DNA from: Epiperipatus broadwayi
Lineage: Eukaryota; Onychophora; Udeonychophora; Euonychophora; Peripatidae
Length of the DNA stretch: 64,000 nt
Reading direction: 5' to 3'
Assembly: GCA_028023455.1 (NCBI GenBank)
Contig: JAQFVV010006470.1
Span: 710,001-774,000, forward strand
Below are positions 12,847 through 27,470 of the stretch, piece after piece; the stretch's first letter is position 1, and every line of letters starts with the position of its first letter. The position numbers and the translations under genes are program-made. The notes under the pieces are model-generated. The model did not search any database. It was given only the letters and a program-made list of their open reading frames with translations, and was not told the DNA's origin.

Positions 12847-13664
12847 AAATAAGCATTTATTTATATAGTGCATGTTTATAAATTGTAATACATTAAAGAT
12901 CAGCCTTTTCAAGCTATAGTGCATGCGCTTTTTACGAGTGTTATTAATAAATGAATACTTTCATTTTCAACACAAGATATAGTATTTATTAAAGGATAAA
13001 ATGAATCTACTTATCCCTTCAAACCCAAATGCATACTGCAAATGAAAGCATGAGCCTAGAACACTCACTTTAAATTACTGTTTACAATGTCTGAATGAAT
13101 GACTTCGACAAAATTATCTAGAATTTACCAAATGTCACTCTCAAATGAAACTTAAACATATGTAAATAAGCATTTGGGTTTGGAGGGATAAGTGATTTCA
13201 TTTTATCCTTTCATAAATACTATACCTTGTGTTTGAAAATGAACATATTCATTTATTATTAACACTCGTAAAAAGCGCATGCACAATAGCTTGAAAAGGC
13301 TGATCTTTAATGTATTTCAATTTATAAACATGTGTTATATAAACAAATGATTATTTACATATGTTTAAGCTTCATTTGAGAGTTACATTTGATAAATTCT
13401 AGATAATTTTGTTGACATCATTCATTCAGACAGCGTAAACAGTAATTTAAAGAGAGTGGTCTAGCCTCATGCTTTCACTTGCAGTTCTTTAAATTTACCC
13501 ATATATAAGCATTTGTGTTTGAAGGGATAAGTGGATTCATTTTATCCTTTCATAAATACTATATCTTGTGTTAGAAATGAAAGTATTCATTTATTATTAA
13601 CACTCATAAAAAGTGCATGCACAATAGCTTAAAAAGGCTGATCATTAATGTATTACAATATCTA
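12847..13664. repeat. Compound inverted repeat (three-unit palindrome, MITE-like)
   Basis: The left unit (12847 to about 13160, +) is followed by an inverted copy of its outer half (about 13160-13365) and then an inverted copy of most of the unit (about 13365-13664). Shared landmarks are GATCAGCCTTTTCAAGCTAT, GTGCATGCGCTTTTTACGAG, TTTATTAAAGGATAAAATG and GAATGACTTCGACAAAATT, with their complements at 13270-13310, 13380-13410 and 13540-13640. Identity is about 90% by eye. There is no ORF. It could be a foldback or MITE that inserted into or rearranged a copy of itself. Confidence 0.85.
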
Positions 13665-16600
13665 ATATTTTTAAAAGTTGGTTTTGTAGTTGTAATAAAT
13701 TTCACATACTTATTTAAGAAGTAATTAATAAATTAAGTTAAAACATAAAATGTCATTTCCTCCATTTATGTACGTGTAGGTGTGTGTATGAATGTTTAAA
13801 ACTTGTTTGATATTTAACAAACTAGTTTTATTTTGAGTTACTCAAACTCATATAAAAAAGTCAAGAATTATAATACCAGTTAAAGAATTTAAAGGAGTAA
13901 ATATTATTACAAACACTAATAAATAAATATCCTAAATAAAATCAATTATTAAATGCATAAATAATATAATTATTTTTATTATAATATATTTAATAAGAAA
14001 CTTTGTTAATTTTATTTTCAAACTAAGTTCATTAAATCAGACTTAATTTTGAAAATATCTAGATTAAAATGGCATGATTTCTAATGGATTTATCTTGTAG
14101 TTGAGTTTAAAAAAATAAATAAATAAAAATCTTTGTTTATTGGGCATTCATAAGAAATTGACAGCTAAAAAAGAATAAAGATACTATAAAAGTGATGTGT
14201 TGGTTGTTTTAATTTCGTCTGTCTTGAATTTTTTCACCCACATTTTTTCTTTCTCTCAGGCAAGTTAAAATTTTAAATTGTTAATTTTTTATATCTTTTA
14301 TTATTTGTTCTAAAAAGAGTTAAGTTTTGAATGTAATCATCTTTAAATTTATGATGCATGGCTAAAATCTAACAGGTAATCCATTTCTTGTTTATTGAAT
14401 CTTAGTTAAGCTTTGTTAATTAACACACAATGCTACAGAGGTATTTTATATTTAGTTTAATTCAATTTAGTAAATATAGCTATGAAATGTATCTGAATTG
14501 GGAGCAGATGTTGTGTTCAATTGTATGTGTAGATATTCTATGCATTATCAGGTAAATATTTTTATATGTTTTGTTACTTGCTGGATAAATTAAACTGTAC
14601 TATATTTTGAGTCAGCAGAGTTACTCATCTCTTACAATAATTACTTTTAAAATGTATGGTATTTCATTCATTTATGAATAAAACAACTAAAGTATTTATC
14701 AGAAGTTTTGATATTTTCCATAAATGCAACAGTAGTCACAGCTGCTAATATTTTCATGCACTTGAGAATTAGTATTCTCACATTTTGATTCATTATATCA
14801 GTCAGGTCCAGATATTTTCTTTCATTTGATATTTGATATAACTTACATGTGTGTATTGTTACTATGTGACAAAATTTTATATGGAATTAATTTTCTTTAT
14901 TGATATTTCATAGTCAATTTGACTTAATTGCACATTTGTTGGAGTCAGACCTTTCTTATGGTTTTGTATAGTTAAAATTTGAATACGACATTAGTCAATT
15001 ATATTGTTAACTTTGTATCTTGTCATGGTTTAGCTTATAGTATTGCTTGACCTCATAATGTAAGTCCTACTTCTTTATGTATTATTGTTCTTAATGTAGG
15101 TCAAGTTCCCCTATTATTATTATATGCTTTTCAAAGTGTTGATAGTGCTTATCTCTAGTGATTGTTATCACATGTATGAAGGTGCCTAAATACCTATACA
15201 GAATTATATTTTTTGTTTGTCTTTCTACACTTTTCTGATGTACTGTGACAAAGTCCAGGCATCCTTTTTTGGCTCAGATATAGGGATTTGAAAGCCATCT
15301 TTCATACTGATGTATTCATTGATTGATATTGTTTTGCCCTGCAGAACCTCTAATTCTGCCTATCACTCATGATGTGATTAAATCTATTTTTCTACCATAA
15401 TAGATGATGTTGTTTTGTGATTGAGCATGATGACAATGATAAACTAGTTTTGAACGATTTCATTTTTTCCAGTTGGATTTAGTTATTTTTGTTCAGAGAG
15501 GTGTAAACTGTTTGTTTTGTGTTGCTATGATATTATAAACATCCACAAGTAAAACAACAATTTGTAATAGTTTTAATTATGTAATTGTAAGCGTATGACC
15601 ATTAAATGTAATCCATATATTCTACGTAATTGTTGTATTCATCTAGAATTTTTTGCCACTGGATGTTTAAATATTTTGGTATTATTAATATTTTGTAATC
15701 AGTAATTTATTGTCAGTATTAGTGTGCAACTTCTGATGAATGATCCATGCTTTACTTTTATTCAGTTTATTCAGTAGTTTTGAATATTAAAAATAGGGTA
15801 TTATTTATTTTTAATCCGACATTAATTTTATTGTGCCAGCAATTACTTTAAGTTTATTTAGCTCACAATGTAAATTATTAGTAAGTCACCCCATTAATAG
15901 AAGTGGACAATGATTATCATTTTGAAAATTCAGTAAATGTATAAAAAATATGTTACTGAGTTATTGTTAATCCAAGAAAACATTTAAATTTATAATCCTC
16001 AGAAGGCTTTAGAGGGATAATTTAGAGGAAATAAAGTATATAAGAGATAGCTATTGTTAACTCTCAATTTTGAGTAATATTGTCTAATAAGTTCAGTTGT
16101 GTAAACTAATTTGTTTTTTCAAGACCTTGGTTAGTTTGTTTGTAAGGCCAAAAGGTTTTGCTTGAGTTCTTATAGTCGAAAGAACATGCTGTCAGTACTA
16201 TCTCGGTAATAAGTCCAAACTTTATTCGTAGATTTTATTTTTTCACTTTAGTTCTTGCAAATAAGCTTATTTATTATTGATTTAAAACAAATCTAGTTTC
16301 TGTTTGTTTTTTATATGCTATTGTATTGTTTTCACAGCATTCATTATTTTCTTTGAGATAAAGATATACAAAATATCGCAATGCTTACAGAAATAAAATA
16401 AAGTCATGCTTCTGCAGACATTAATAATAATGTTTTTGCATTAAGAATTATTTCAAATTTGTTTATCTTCTAAGAAAGAAGATCGTATAATATGAAAATG
16501 CAGATGACTTGATATTTCAGATTATGTATTATATTTCCGACTGCACACTGTTCAGTTATTTGGATATTAAATGTCTAGTTTCTTTCAAGGTCCAATTAGA

Positions 16601-16889
16601 CCTTATTACTCACAAAGAATGTCTGTGGGAGGGAAAGAAGATAAAAAAGCACCGTTGTTTTTCTTCCATCACCAGTGATGTCCTGGGTAAAAAGCTATGA
16701 TTATTTCAAATTTTAAATATTTTAATTTAGCAATTAGATATTAAAATAACTATTTTTAATGTTATTTTGGATAAGTATTGTTATTTAATAGTCGAAAGCA
16801 GGCACTACAAGAAACATGTTTGCCTCCTATAGTTGGCTGACTCATTCACTTATCTATTTATTTGTTTAATAGGCAACATTACATAATAG
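13665..16889. other. AT-rich non-coding stretch
   Basis: About 3.2 kb without recognisable coding sequence on either strand. The ORF at 16509-16700 (+) shows no family pattern. Some parts (about 14800-15450) have slightly more balanced composition and may be old repeat sequence, but I cannot name them. Confidence 0.5.
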
Positions 16890-18010
16890 TATCAATTTTT
16901 GGAAAAGACAGGGTGTGTGCCTAATATAAACTTATTGAAGGTCCTTTTTTACTAATATTGTAAAATTTGACGAAGTTTTATCATTCTGGAGACAGAACAA
17001 TAAAAAATTTACAACAAATGGTTTCTTTTCTCTTATTTTTTTTTTTTTAAAAATTCTTCATTTAACCTGACAACGAGGCTTCTCTGGATAACCGATAATG
17101 ACTAGCAAGAAAGAGAGCACTTTTTTTTTCTTTTAAAAGACAAATCAAGCTCTTATATTGCCAGAGATTCTTCACACCCTCCCTTGAATGATTGACCTTC
17201 CACACCACTTATGTCTGTGTTTTACTTGATTAGCTACCTACTTCTTTTTTCCAGCCTATGCTGAATGATTGATCTGCTAAACCATTTATGTCTGTATTCC
17301 AATGGATTGATGACACATTATTTTTAAACTTATACATTCCCATGTCAGAGATATCAAATGATTTTCTTTAGTAATTTTATGTTCGTGGAAATTTCCCAAA
17401 GAACAAATGAAATAAAACTCTCCCCAAAAAATAAATGACAGAAAGCACCCCCCCTTCTTTTTTTACCTTTTCTTTAATAATAATAAAAAAATGCATAGCC
17501 AACAAACTTCAAACCCAGAATCTTGGCCAAAAATTGGCAGCTATGAATGAATCATTGTAAAAAAAAATAATCTTCTTTAAGAAGAGTTCTCCAACGAGAT
17601 AACATAGGATATTTATTATTCAATCATTAACTTTATAATTAAAATTCACAACTAAGTCATATACATGCACACACCCTTCACACATACAACTCTAATTAGA
17701 CCGATTGCTCAATACTCTGATTAATTCTTGATCTTTTTTTTTTGATAATTTGATTTTAATAATTATTGCATTTTAACTTATTATTGTAAAACTACGATTA
17801 TCTATTTTCATTCTCCGAACATAATTTTGTAAATTGCACAACCCCTCTCTTCTTTCCAATTTCCAAACCATTAAAATGATGTATAAATATTGGTAATCTA
17901 TAAATTTCTCAATTATATATTTGGCTATTAAATTACTAAATAAAATATTTTTTGCCTACAAATCTTTATGATTAAATGTTTAGATTGCCAACTAAATAAA
18001 ACTATAAAAT
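16890..18010. repeat. 1.1 kb direct repeat, copy A
   Basis: It aligns with 27471-28586 in the same orientation at roughly 85% by eye. Landmarks are GCCTAATATAAACTTA, GGCTTCTCTGGATAACCGAT, TGATTGACCTTCCACACC, ATTAGACCGATTGCTCAATA and AAATGATGTATAAATATTG. No long ORF is shared. The two copies enclose the gypsy relic, but I find no PBS next to copy B, so they may be LTRs of a host element or an independent dispersed repeat. Confidence 0.85.
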
Positions 18011-18559
18011 CCCTAAGAATATGACTTGGATTCAAACTCAGCATTGTCTAGAAAGCTTGTCTGTGGAAGAAAAAAATACATCATGATGAAAATTTTCATT
18101 AAACACCATCTTACATAGCTAAGTCTAAATTTAATGGAGCAATTGGGAAAACCCAAGGGCTAAATATCAACCTCCATTAATTAAGAATTTGCTGAATTTA
18201 AATTATATCTTCATTAGTTATATATGGATAATTAATTCTATATTATATAAAGTGGACTAATACTTAACAATCACATTTACTTTGCTTAATTTTTAGGTGG
18301 TACAGGTATTAAACTTCATGCATTGTAGGTTTCTTAAGTTCTCTCTAGGTTGAGAGTAGGAAAACATTTTCTACTATCTTTTTAAGTATTTAATAGGGGC
18401 CACCATATAGATTCAGAAACTTTTTGAAAATGTGCTTTTGAGGTTTGCTGATGTGAGTTATCCTTACAACTACATAACCATGTACTTTGAAAAAATGTAG
18501 CCTAACCTTAGACAAACTGACTCATTTTTCACTCATTTTCTTTAAGATAACCTAAGCTA
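18011..18559. other. Region between direct repeat A and the gypsy integrase
   Basis: No recognisable feature. A 3' LTR of the gypsy element would be expected here, but I find no sequence matching its 5' side (24553 onward). Confidence 0.4.
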
Positions 18560-18587
18560 TTTGCTGGCCATCTGATGGGATTATATC

Positions 18588-19260
18588 TTACAAAATGATA
18601 AGTAAGGGAGGGTTAATAAGCAGTGGTTCTGGTTTTCCAAAGTGAAACTGGATTTGGGTCAATTTAGTGTATTCATTAATCATGACATTGATGTACTTTA
18701 TAATTTGAGATAATTTATTAACCCACTGCCAGTGATTTTCATCTAGATAGCTCTGAACTCCATACTTAACTTCCTCATCACCCACTCACATGGGTTAGAT
18801 TTTAGATTTTCTTATGGAACTCATAATGTGTTTCACATTATTCCTCTGAATCCATCTTTTCCAAGTTGTGGAGATGAAGATGATTGTGTGGTCAGACAGG
18901 ATCGATTGTGACTTACCAATCAAGGGAATTTTAAAATCATACATGCACTTAACTACATTTCTATCATCAGCTTTAGATACTGGGTATGGAGACACATACT
19001 TAGAAAAGATGTAATACACAACTAGTATAAATTATTATCGATTGAAAGGTGGAAGTGGGCCTTAAAAGTCGATAGCTAACAGCTCATTTGGTTTGTTAGA
19101 CATTATTGGCTGTAAAGCTCCTGCAAATGAACAATTACTAAATTTAGTTTTTAAATATACTTTACATTATTTTATACTGTCATATATAGTCTCAGTCATT
19201 TTGTCCCAAACAACATACTTTTTTAAAACATGCTTGATTTTTTCTTTCATAGTGGCCTTA
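18588..19260 (-). pseudogene. Gypsy integrase fragment
   Basis: Reading the minus strand down from about 19260, KEKIKHVLKKYVVWDKM, a C-containing stretch and then PNELLAIDF followed by GPLP match the integrase zinc domain and the first catalytic Asp. GKSQSILSDH (within 18795-19019) carries the second Asp. SNPCEWVMRKLS near 18780-18800, in another frame, carries the expected Glu. NHWQWVNKLSQIIKYIN and FGKPEPLL follow. All three DDE positions are thus visible but spread over frames and separated by stops, so the gene is dead. Confidence 0.85.
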
Positions 19261-20250
19261 TTGACAGTGGATGTACTGAATCAATTGCTCTATCATACCA
19301 GGGGCAACTAACATCCTCCACAATTTATCATCAAATTTACTCACCTCTTTTACTAAAATATTATTAATCAGCTTATAATAATTTTTAACTCTAGTTGTAA
19401 ATTTAGTATGTTTATTTAAATTATCAGAGTTGGTTAAAACATCCCTAATTTTCCTCACCCGTTGTACTTAGTCTTGTAAAGTAGCCAATTCTTTATATTT
19501 TTTACGACTGAACTCTTCTAACTGCAAATCTATATTACTAATGACAACACCATCCGGATACAGGTTTACATAGCTTGCTTTTATCAGATGTCTGTTCATC
19601 ATAACAGCAATAATATTGTCTTTGCTTTTGAAATATATATTAAATATAATTAAATTGTTGGAGATAGAGGCTCCATCTGATCAGCCTATAATTATTAAGG
19701 TAACTATTATTTAAAAATTCTAGGCTATGAAGGTCAGATAAAACCACCACCTCTGATCCTATCAAGATTTGTCTTAACTTCTGAAACCCCCACCTGACAG
19801 CTAAAGTCACCTTTTCATCATGGTGTTGATTTCAGCTCCTCTCAAGTGACAACTAAGAAAATATAAAACCTGCAGTATGTCTAAATTATTAATCTGGTGA
19901 AATACAACCCCCAACCCAAAGCCACTACTATCAGTTTGTAAGTAAACTTTTTTTGAAAAATCTAGATATGCTAGTGTAATCAGATCTAAAAACGTCCTTT
20001 TAATTAGGTTAAACTAATTGTTATGTTCTGCGGTGCATCTCTATCTCTCATTCTTTCTCAGCAATACATAGAGATGTACAGTATCAAAGACTAGATTTTT
20101 GTAAAATTTCTGGTAGTAATTGACCAAATCGAAATACAAATGTAATTGTTTTTTTTTTGTTCAAGGAAGGGAAAAATTTTGAACAGGTGCCACTTTTTTG
20201 GGATAGGGTTTGATCCCTTCACCACTGATTAAATGAAAGAGAAGCATTAT
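19261..20250 (-). pseudogene. Gypsy RNase H and linker remnant
   Basis: At about 19965-19915 the minus strand reads LQTDSSGFGLGVVFHQ, the RNase H start motif with its first catalytic Asp (usual form DASxxGxGAVLxQ). Downstream, SNIDLQLEEFSRKKYKELATLQD and the frame 19458-19258 (RKIRDVLTNSDNLNKHTKF) lead towards the integrase. Stops interrupt it. Confidence 0.7.
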
Positions 20251-20319
20251 TTTAGTAGCTACAAGAATACATTGTTTTAAATTAATTTTAATGTTATTTG
20301 CAGAACGTTCTGTTTTAAA

Positions 20320-20926
20320 TTATTCTATATGTTGCAGATGGTCAACCATGGTTTTAGATACTATAACTATATTGTCTACATACATATTTAATAGGTCTTT
20401 AAGTGGTTTAGAAAAGATCATGTTTAAACATGTAATCAAGCCAGAACCACTATTTATTAAACCAAATGGCATTCTCTGGAAGACATAGGATTGACCCTGA
20501 TAACGGAATGCCATATATTTTTGATCATTTACATTGAGTGGTATCTGCCTGTACCTGGCTGTAAAATTGAAGGTTGAAAAAATGTTCTTCCCTTAAATTT
20601 TTAATAAATAGTTCACGGGCAGGGGAAGGAATGTCATGGTCAGGAATAGTAACTTGGTTGAGCTTGTGCACTTCTAAACATACTCTAATACTCACATCTT
20701 TCTTCTTAACCACTACTAAAGGTTTTATAAATGTGGAATGACTTTTCTTTATTATTTGACACTCAAATATTTTATTGATTTGATACTGCACCTTTGCCTG
20801 ATATTGGTGTGGTATTGGATAAGTCCATTTCTGAAATGGTTCATGAGACATTAACTGAATTCGATGGACATATCCCCTCAATATGCCAGGTATCTTCAAT
20901 AAAACATCTATATATAAGACTTGCAA
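20320..20926 (-). pseudogene. Gypsy reverse transcriptase fragment (YVDN active site)
   Basis: Two minus-strand frames cover the RT. The first (20926-20525) has the N-terminal fingers with IKPLVVVKKKD and LEVHKLNQVTIPDHDIP. The second (20514-20320) has YQGQSYVFQRMPFGLINSG and then MYVDNIVIVS. The catalytic box is normally YVDD or YxDD, so the second Asp is replaced by Asn here. With the frame break between the halves, the enzyme cannot be functional. Confidence 0.9.
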
Positions 20927-21329
20927 TTGGGACAGTGGTTCATAATATCCACTGCCTATTGTATATGAACTTTTACTTTCAATTTAATATTGAGATCAAT
21001 TGCAATTTTTTGTATACACATTAATTGATTAAACTGATCAATTATATTTGTTTGAAATGGACAAGCCTCATTCTGGACTAAAATTTTTTCCTTTTGTAGT
21101 CAATAAAACATAAATTCAAATTCATGAAGTGTGTGCCAATTATTGCTTTATAAATTAAACTTGACATAGTTAAGAAAACATGCTCGAATTCAGTTTCATT
21201 TATCTTTAAAGATAGATAAACTTGTTTACTATACTTTAATTTTCTTGGCATTAGCAAGTGTGACTTGTATTGCTTTAATACACAAAGTAGGAAGGGTTTG
21301 ATTTAAATTATAAAATTTGTACATACATT

Positions 21330-21549
21330 TCTTCTGATAAAATGGAAGCTTGGCTTCCTGAGTCAACTAAAGCATTGAAAAAAACCTGCCAAATGGGACC
21401 AGAGTGGTTAGACAGCTATGGATATGGTGTGAAGGAGTCACTTGATTCTCTTCTAAAAAATCAAATTCCAGATTAATGGTTTCCAGCTGCCATATCACCT
21501 CATCCCTCTTATATTGTTTAAATGAACCACGGACTGCGGAACTCTCCAA
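21330..21549 (-). pseudogene. Gypsy aspartic protease fragment
   Basis: On the minus strand at about 21377-21335 the codons read ALVDSGSQASILSE. This is the retropepsin active-site motif (D-S/T-G) in its usual context of a hydrophobic run before and ASIL after. It is separated from the RT by the expected several hundred bases. The upstream frame 21549-21367 (LEFDFLEENQVTP) would be the gag-protease link. Confidence 0.75.
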
Positions 21550-21899
21550 TGAAGTTATCTCTAGTTTAATGCACTTATTTTGCTAATACGTCTGTTGATA
21601 ATTGTGGGAGTGGTTTGTACACCACTTGTCAAGGGTTTTTTAATCTTCACTCTCTTATTCCATATGTTGGCCCACTTACATGAGTTGTTCTTCCAGCTTA
21701 AGTGCTGTGTCTGAACTTAATACAATATCTGGAGTCCCTACTATTAAATGTATATTGGATGGGTGACATACCCACATTACTAGAGTGTGGATATATGTCT
21801 CTATTTATTTTCATGCTATTTTTAAACCTCTCACAATCATTTTTAGCAATTCAAAAAGGTTAGTTACTTCTTCCATAGTGCAGTTGTTAGCAACACTTA

Positions 21900-22457
21900 A
21901 AATTAGCTCTATTTGGTGGTGTAAACTATGCATGATTATTCTAATTATTTGAGATTCAGACAGAAAAACTGCAGTCAACATTCTCAGCTTTACTGCTTGG
22001 CATTGGAAAAACTGTGTATAACTTCCCTTTTGACTGCTGTATTTTTCTTGTGATATTTTGTATCTGACATTATCCTGCCTATCCTCTTCCCAAAAACTAT
22101 CTATGAATAAATATTGTTATTTTTCATATGTTTGTGGTCATTCAAAAAGTGACTGCCACCAATCTTTTGCAGTAATGTATATGTGATTTGTAACTATTGC
22201 CAATTTCTACCCTTGGTTAACTAACATAATAAAAATAATTCTTCTAAACTTTGCAAGTATTGCACTAAGGCTTCTAAATTTTCCCCTTTGGAAGTTTTTA
22301 TCTTTACAAATTTGTTTGCCATTATATTATGACTACCTTCATCCAACCAGCATGGAGACAACTTTTCTTGGTTATCTTTGCTTTGTAGGATACTTGCCCT
22401 GTTTGCTTTACCAATTTGCATATATGAACAATTACTAATGTGAATCATGTGTTTCAT
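21900..22457 (-). pseudogene. Gypsy gag fragment
   Basis: The minus-strand frame 22457-22221 reads NIMANKFVKIKTSKGENLEALVQYLQSLEELF, resembling the start of a capsid-type helical region. I see no clean zinc knuckle. Its place between the coiled-coil part and the protease supports gag. Confidence 0.5.
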
Positions 22458-22743
22458 ACTACTTTACAATAAAGCAGATACACCTGATATTGACTATCTT
22501 TGACAACACCTACCCCTGGCTTTTATGCATCTGTATTTCCTGATCTTCTTGATCCAATAGGTTAATTCTATTCTCTGTAAGAAGTTCATTAATGATTTCA
22601 CAGATAAACTCCCTCTTCTCATTTTTCATTTTTTCTAACTGATTAAAAAGCACTGAAGCAAGTTATACCTCTTTATCTGGTTACTCTCCAACTTTCTAAA
22701 GTACTGTTACCAAACGTTTGCTGCATTTTCTTTATATTCCTAT

Positions 22744-23279
22744 AAATTGAGAGAATGCAAATTTCTCAAGCACTTATAACAACCAACAGCCAATCAAATA
22801 TTAAGCACTGGGACAGATAATTTAACAAAAAAAGAGTGGTAACACTCTCTTCTTTACTCGTCTTTCTATATATCCAAGCCAATCCAAAGTACTTATATCT
22901 GAATGGTAACACTCTCTTCTTTACTCGTCTTTCTATATATCCAAGCCAATCCAAAGTACTTATATCTGAAAGCGTGAAAAATAAAAATAATATTATTTAA
23001 TATATTGTTGCAAAGTTATAACATCGAAAAACTACTGTGTGGTAAATCAAAAGATTTCACACTGTATGTTTATAATTTGAACTCAGTGAATTAAGTGTGA
23101 TGATATTTAATATTAACACTTTCAGATGTAAATACTTTGGACTGGCTTGGATATATAGAAAGACAAGTAAAGAAGAGAATGAAACCCCTTTTTTATTTTA
23201 AATTCTCTGTCCTAGTGCTTAAGATTTGATTGGCTGTTGGTTGTCATAAGTGCTTGTGAAACTTGCAATCTCTCAATTT
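22744..23279. repeat. MITE-like inverted repeat with internal tandem duplication
   Basis: The left arm (22744 to about 22980) is complementary to the right arm (about 23112-23279), with a spacer of about 130 bp. Outer ends share AAATTGAGAGA and its complement. Both arms contain CCAAGCCAATCCAAAGTA-type sequence. The left arm carries a tandem duplication of about 65 bp (starting near 22840 and 22905) that the right arm lacks. It lies inside the gypsy gag region, so it inserted later. Confidence 0.85.
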
Positions 23280-23339
23280 AATTTCAGTATTGACTGCACT
23301 TTATAAAAATAATATTATTTTCATATCCCTTTCTAAAGA

Positions 23340-24460
23340 CCATGTAAAATGTTTTATTTGTTCCATCTCTATCTCTGATTCTTTTGTAGACACAGAACAT
23401 TCATCTTTTGCAGATGATAAACCTCTATCTATGTGATTAGTCTGCTCTCATGCACTTTCTTTATAACTTTCAATCTCCACTCTCAAAGCATTTGGAACTT
23501 TCTCTGTTTCTTAAAATCGTGCATCAAAATCTTTTTTAAAACATATTGATTATTTGATCCGATTGAACATCAGTGTTCCTGAGTTTTTGATCCATTCCTA
23601 CCCTATGGCCAGCTAATTTTTCATTAGTATCTTCTATTTTCTTTTCCAAAATCTGTAGCTTGTACTTGACGTAACACTGAATCACTCGGCTCTCAATTGT
23701 CAACTTGGTGAATCTCATTTCTAAGTCAGACTCAATTTCAATTTTATTTTGAGATAATCTCAATTGTAATTCTTCTATAAATTCTACGTTAAGCTGATTC
23801 CTAAAAAGATGCTTTTACTCTCCATTGATTCTTTCATGGCTTTCATTTCACTATGCAATCTCCTACCAAACTCTCTATTTTCTTGAGTAATATGTTCTAT
23901 GGTTTTCTCTACTATTTTTTATATTCAAACTTTAAACCCTGCACTGGCTCTCAATTGATCTCATTCATTCTAGTCTCCAGCTTATATTTTTGCACTTTCA
24001 TTTGGATCTCTAACTTACTAAGCTGAACGATTAGACTAATTTTTAACTTTACAACTCGATTTTCTATGCTATCTTTTAACTTGGCCCTTAGTGTAACTTG
24101 GTTATCCATTTGATTTTTAGACTAGCTTGGCTTTCTTTTAATTCTATATTTAAACTAGTTTGGTTATCTATTTGACTTTTTAGTCTAGCTTAGCTTTTTA
24201 TGAAATCTTTAGTTTGGTTATCCATTTGAATAACCATAGTCTGTAACTTTACTTCAAATTGCTGAATTTTAGTCAGTCATTTCTGGTTATTTTGATATGT
24301 TTCAGAGCTCAACATACCAGCAACTACACCTTCACTTTCCTGACTTTGTCACTTAGTAACACTAAAGAACATTTTCTCTAATGTCTCCTCTTTCTTATTC
24401 TTTGGTTGACCTGTCTCCCTTTTGCTCCAATGCACTTTATATTTAATGATAAATAAATAA
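23340..24460 (-). pseudogene. Gypsy gag coiled-coil region
   Basis: Minus-strand frames, broken by stops, are rich in K, E, Q and I/L with repeated patterns such as MDNQTK and LEKKIEDTNEKLAGHRVG. This indicates a long coiled coil at the start of gag, just inside the PBS-like site. Similar coiled-coil stretches occur in LTR element 1 and in the plus-strand relic at 30.3 kb. Confidence 0.6.
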
Positions 24461-24540
24461 TGATAAAGAATTAGACACACACCTTTCCTCACTTCCATTA
24501 ACCAACAATCACAAATCTCCCAACAACCTATACATTGGTC

Positions 24541-24552
24541 ACCAAATTCGTC
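24541..24552 (-). promoter_or_regulatory. Possible gypsy primer-binding site
   Basis: The minus strand reads TTTGGTGACCAATG at the point where gag begins. TGGTGACC-type sites follow the 5' LTR in some invertebrate LTR elements. The match is short and the LTR pair is unproven. Confidence 0.3.
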
Positions 24553-25136
24553 TTAACCTTAGCAATCACTATACTATCTAGATGTTTCATTTCAAGTGTT
24601 TTAGATATCTAGAAAACCCATCATAATCAATAATCAGTTTTAAATAGACATACAATTTTGATCTCTCTTTTATCAAAATTAACTACACATTGCTATACCT
24701 AATTTGATAAAAAATTTCTGATATAACCAGTTTCTGGCATCTACAAACTCAATTCTTAGCTTTTAATTAACTCCCAACACCCATAATTCTTTGAGAAACC
24801 ACATTGGCACACCATTTATAATTATTCTGATCATGCAACCACATTATGCAATGCTTGCAGCCATGTTATGCATCACTTATAACCTTTTGGGCAGAAGGAT
24901 GGATAAATGCTTCTCCACTCCCAGGTAACATTATCACTAAAGCCTCCCTCAGGATCGATGATGATGAAATAGAATATCCCTAATCATATTTGTCAGGATG
25001 CCAAATTGCAACTTCAATGAAAATATTGAGGCTAAACTTATTTCAATAAATTATTGATAATCTCTAATAATGATATCTAATGAATGGGTTAATAAATAAT
25101 CAATAGTCTAAGACAACACTGAGAATGCCTTAAAAT
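24553..25136. other. Possible 5' LTR remnant of the gypsy relic
   Basis: By position this should be LTR sequence. No second copy is found, so I can only say it is non-coding. Confidence 0.3.
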
Positions 25137-25170
25137 ACTACTATTATTACTACTACTACTACTACTACTG

Positions 25171-25231
<61 letters not shown>

Positions 25232-25232
25232 G

Positions 25233-25326
<94 letters not shown>

Positions 25327-25334
25327 CTCCTCCT
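25137..25334. repeat. (CTA)n trinucleotide array
   Basis: Almost 200 bp of CTA repeats with single CTG and CGA variants, ending in CTC repeats. A polyvaline frame on the minus strand is an artefact. Confidence 0.97.

Positions 25335-27470
<2,136 letters not shown>

Larger units (their letters stand above)
18560..24552 (-). mobile_element. Ty3/gypsy-type LTR retrotransposon relic (minus strand)
   Basis: Decayed but ordered domains are visible on the minus strand: a PBS-like TTTGGTGACC at about 24550-24541, coiled-coil gag (about 24460-23340), a second gag part (22457-21900), protease, RT, RNase H, and integrase ending near 18590. The PR-RT-RH-IN order is diagnostic of Ty3/gypsy (Metaviridae). 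The frame is broken by many stops and frameshifts, and a MITE-like inverted repeat is inserted in gag (22744-23279). Matching LTRs could not be paired. Confidence 0.85.
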
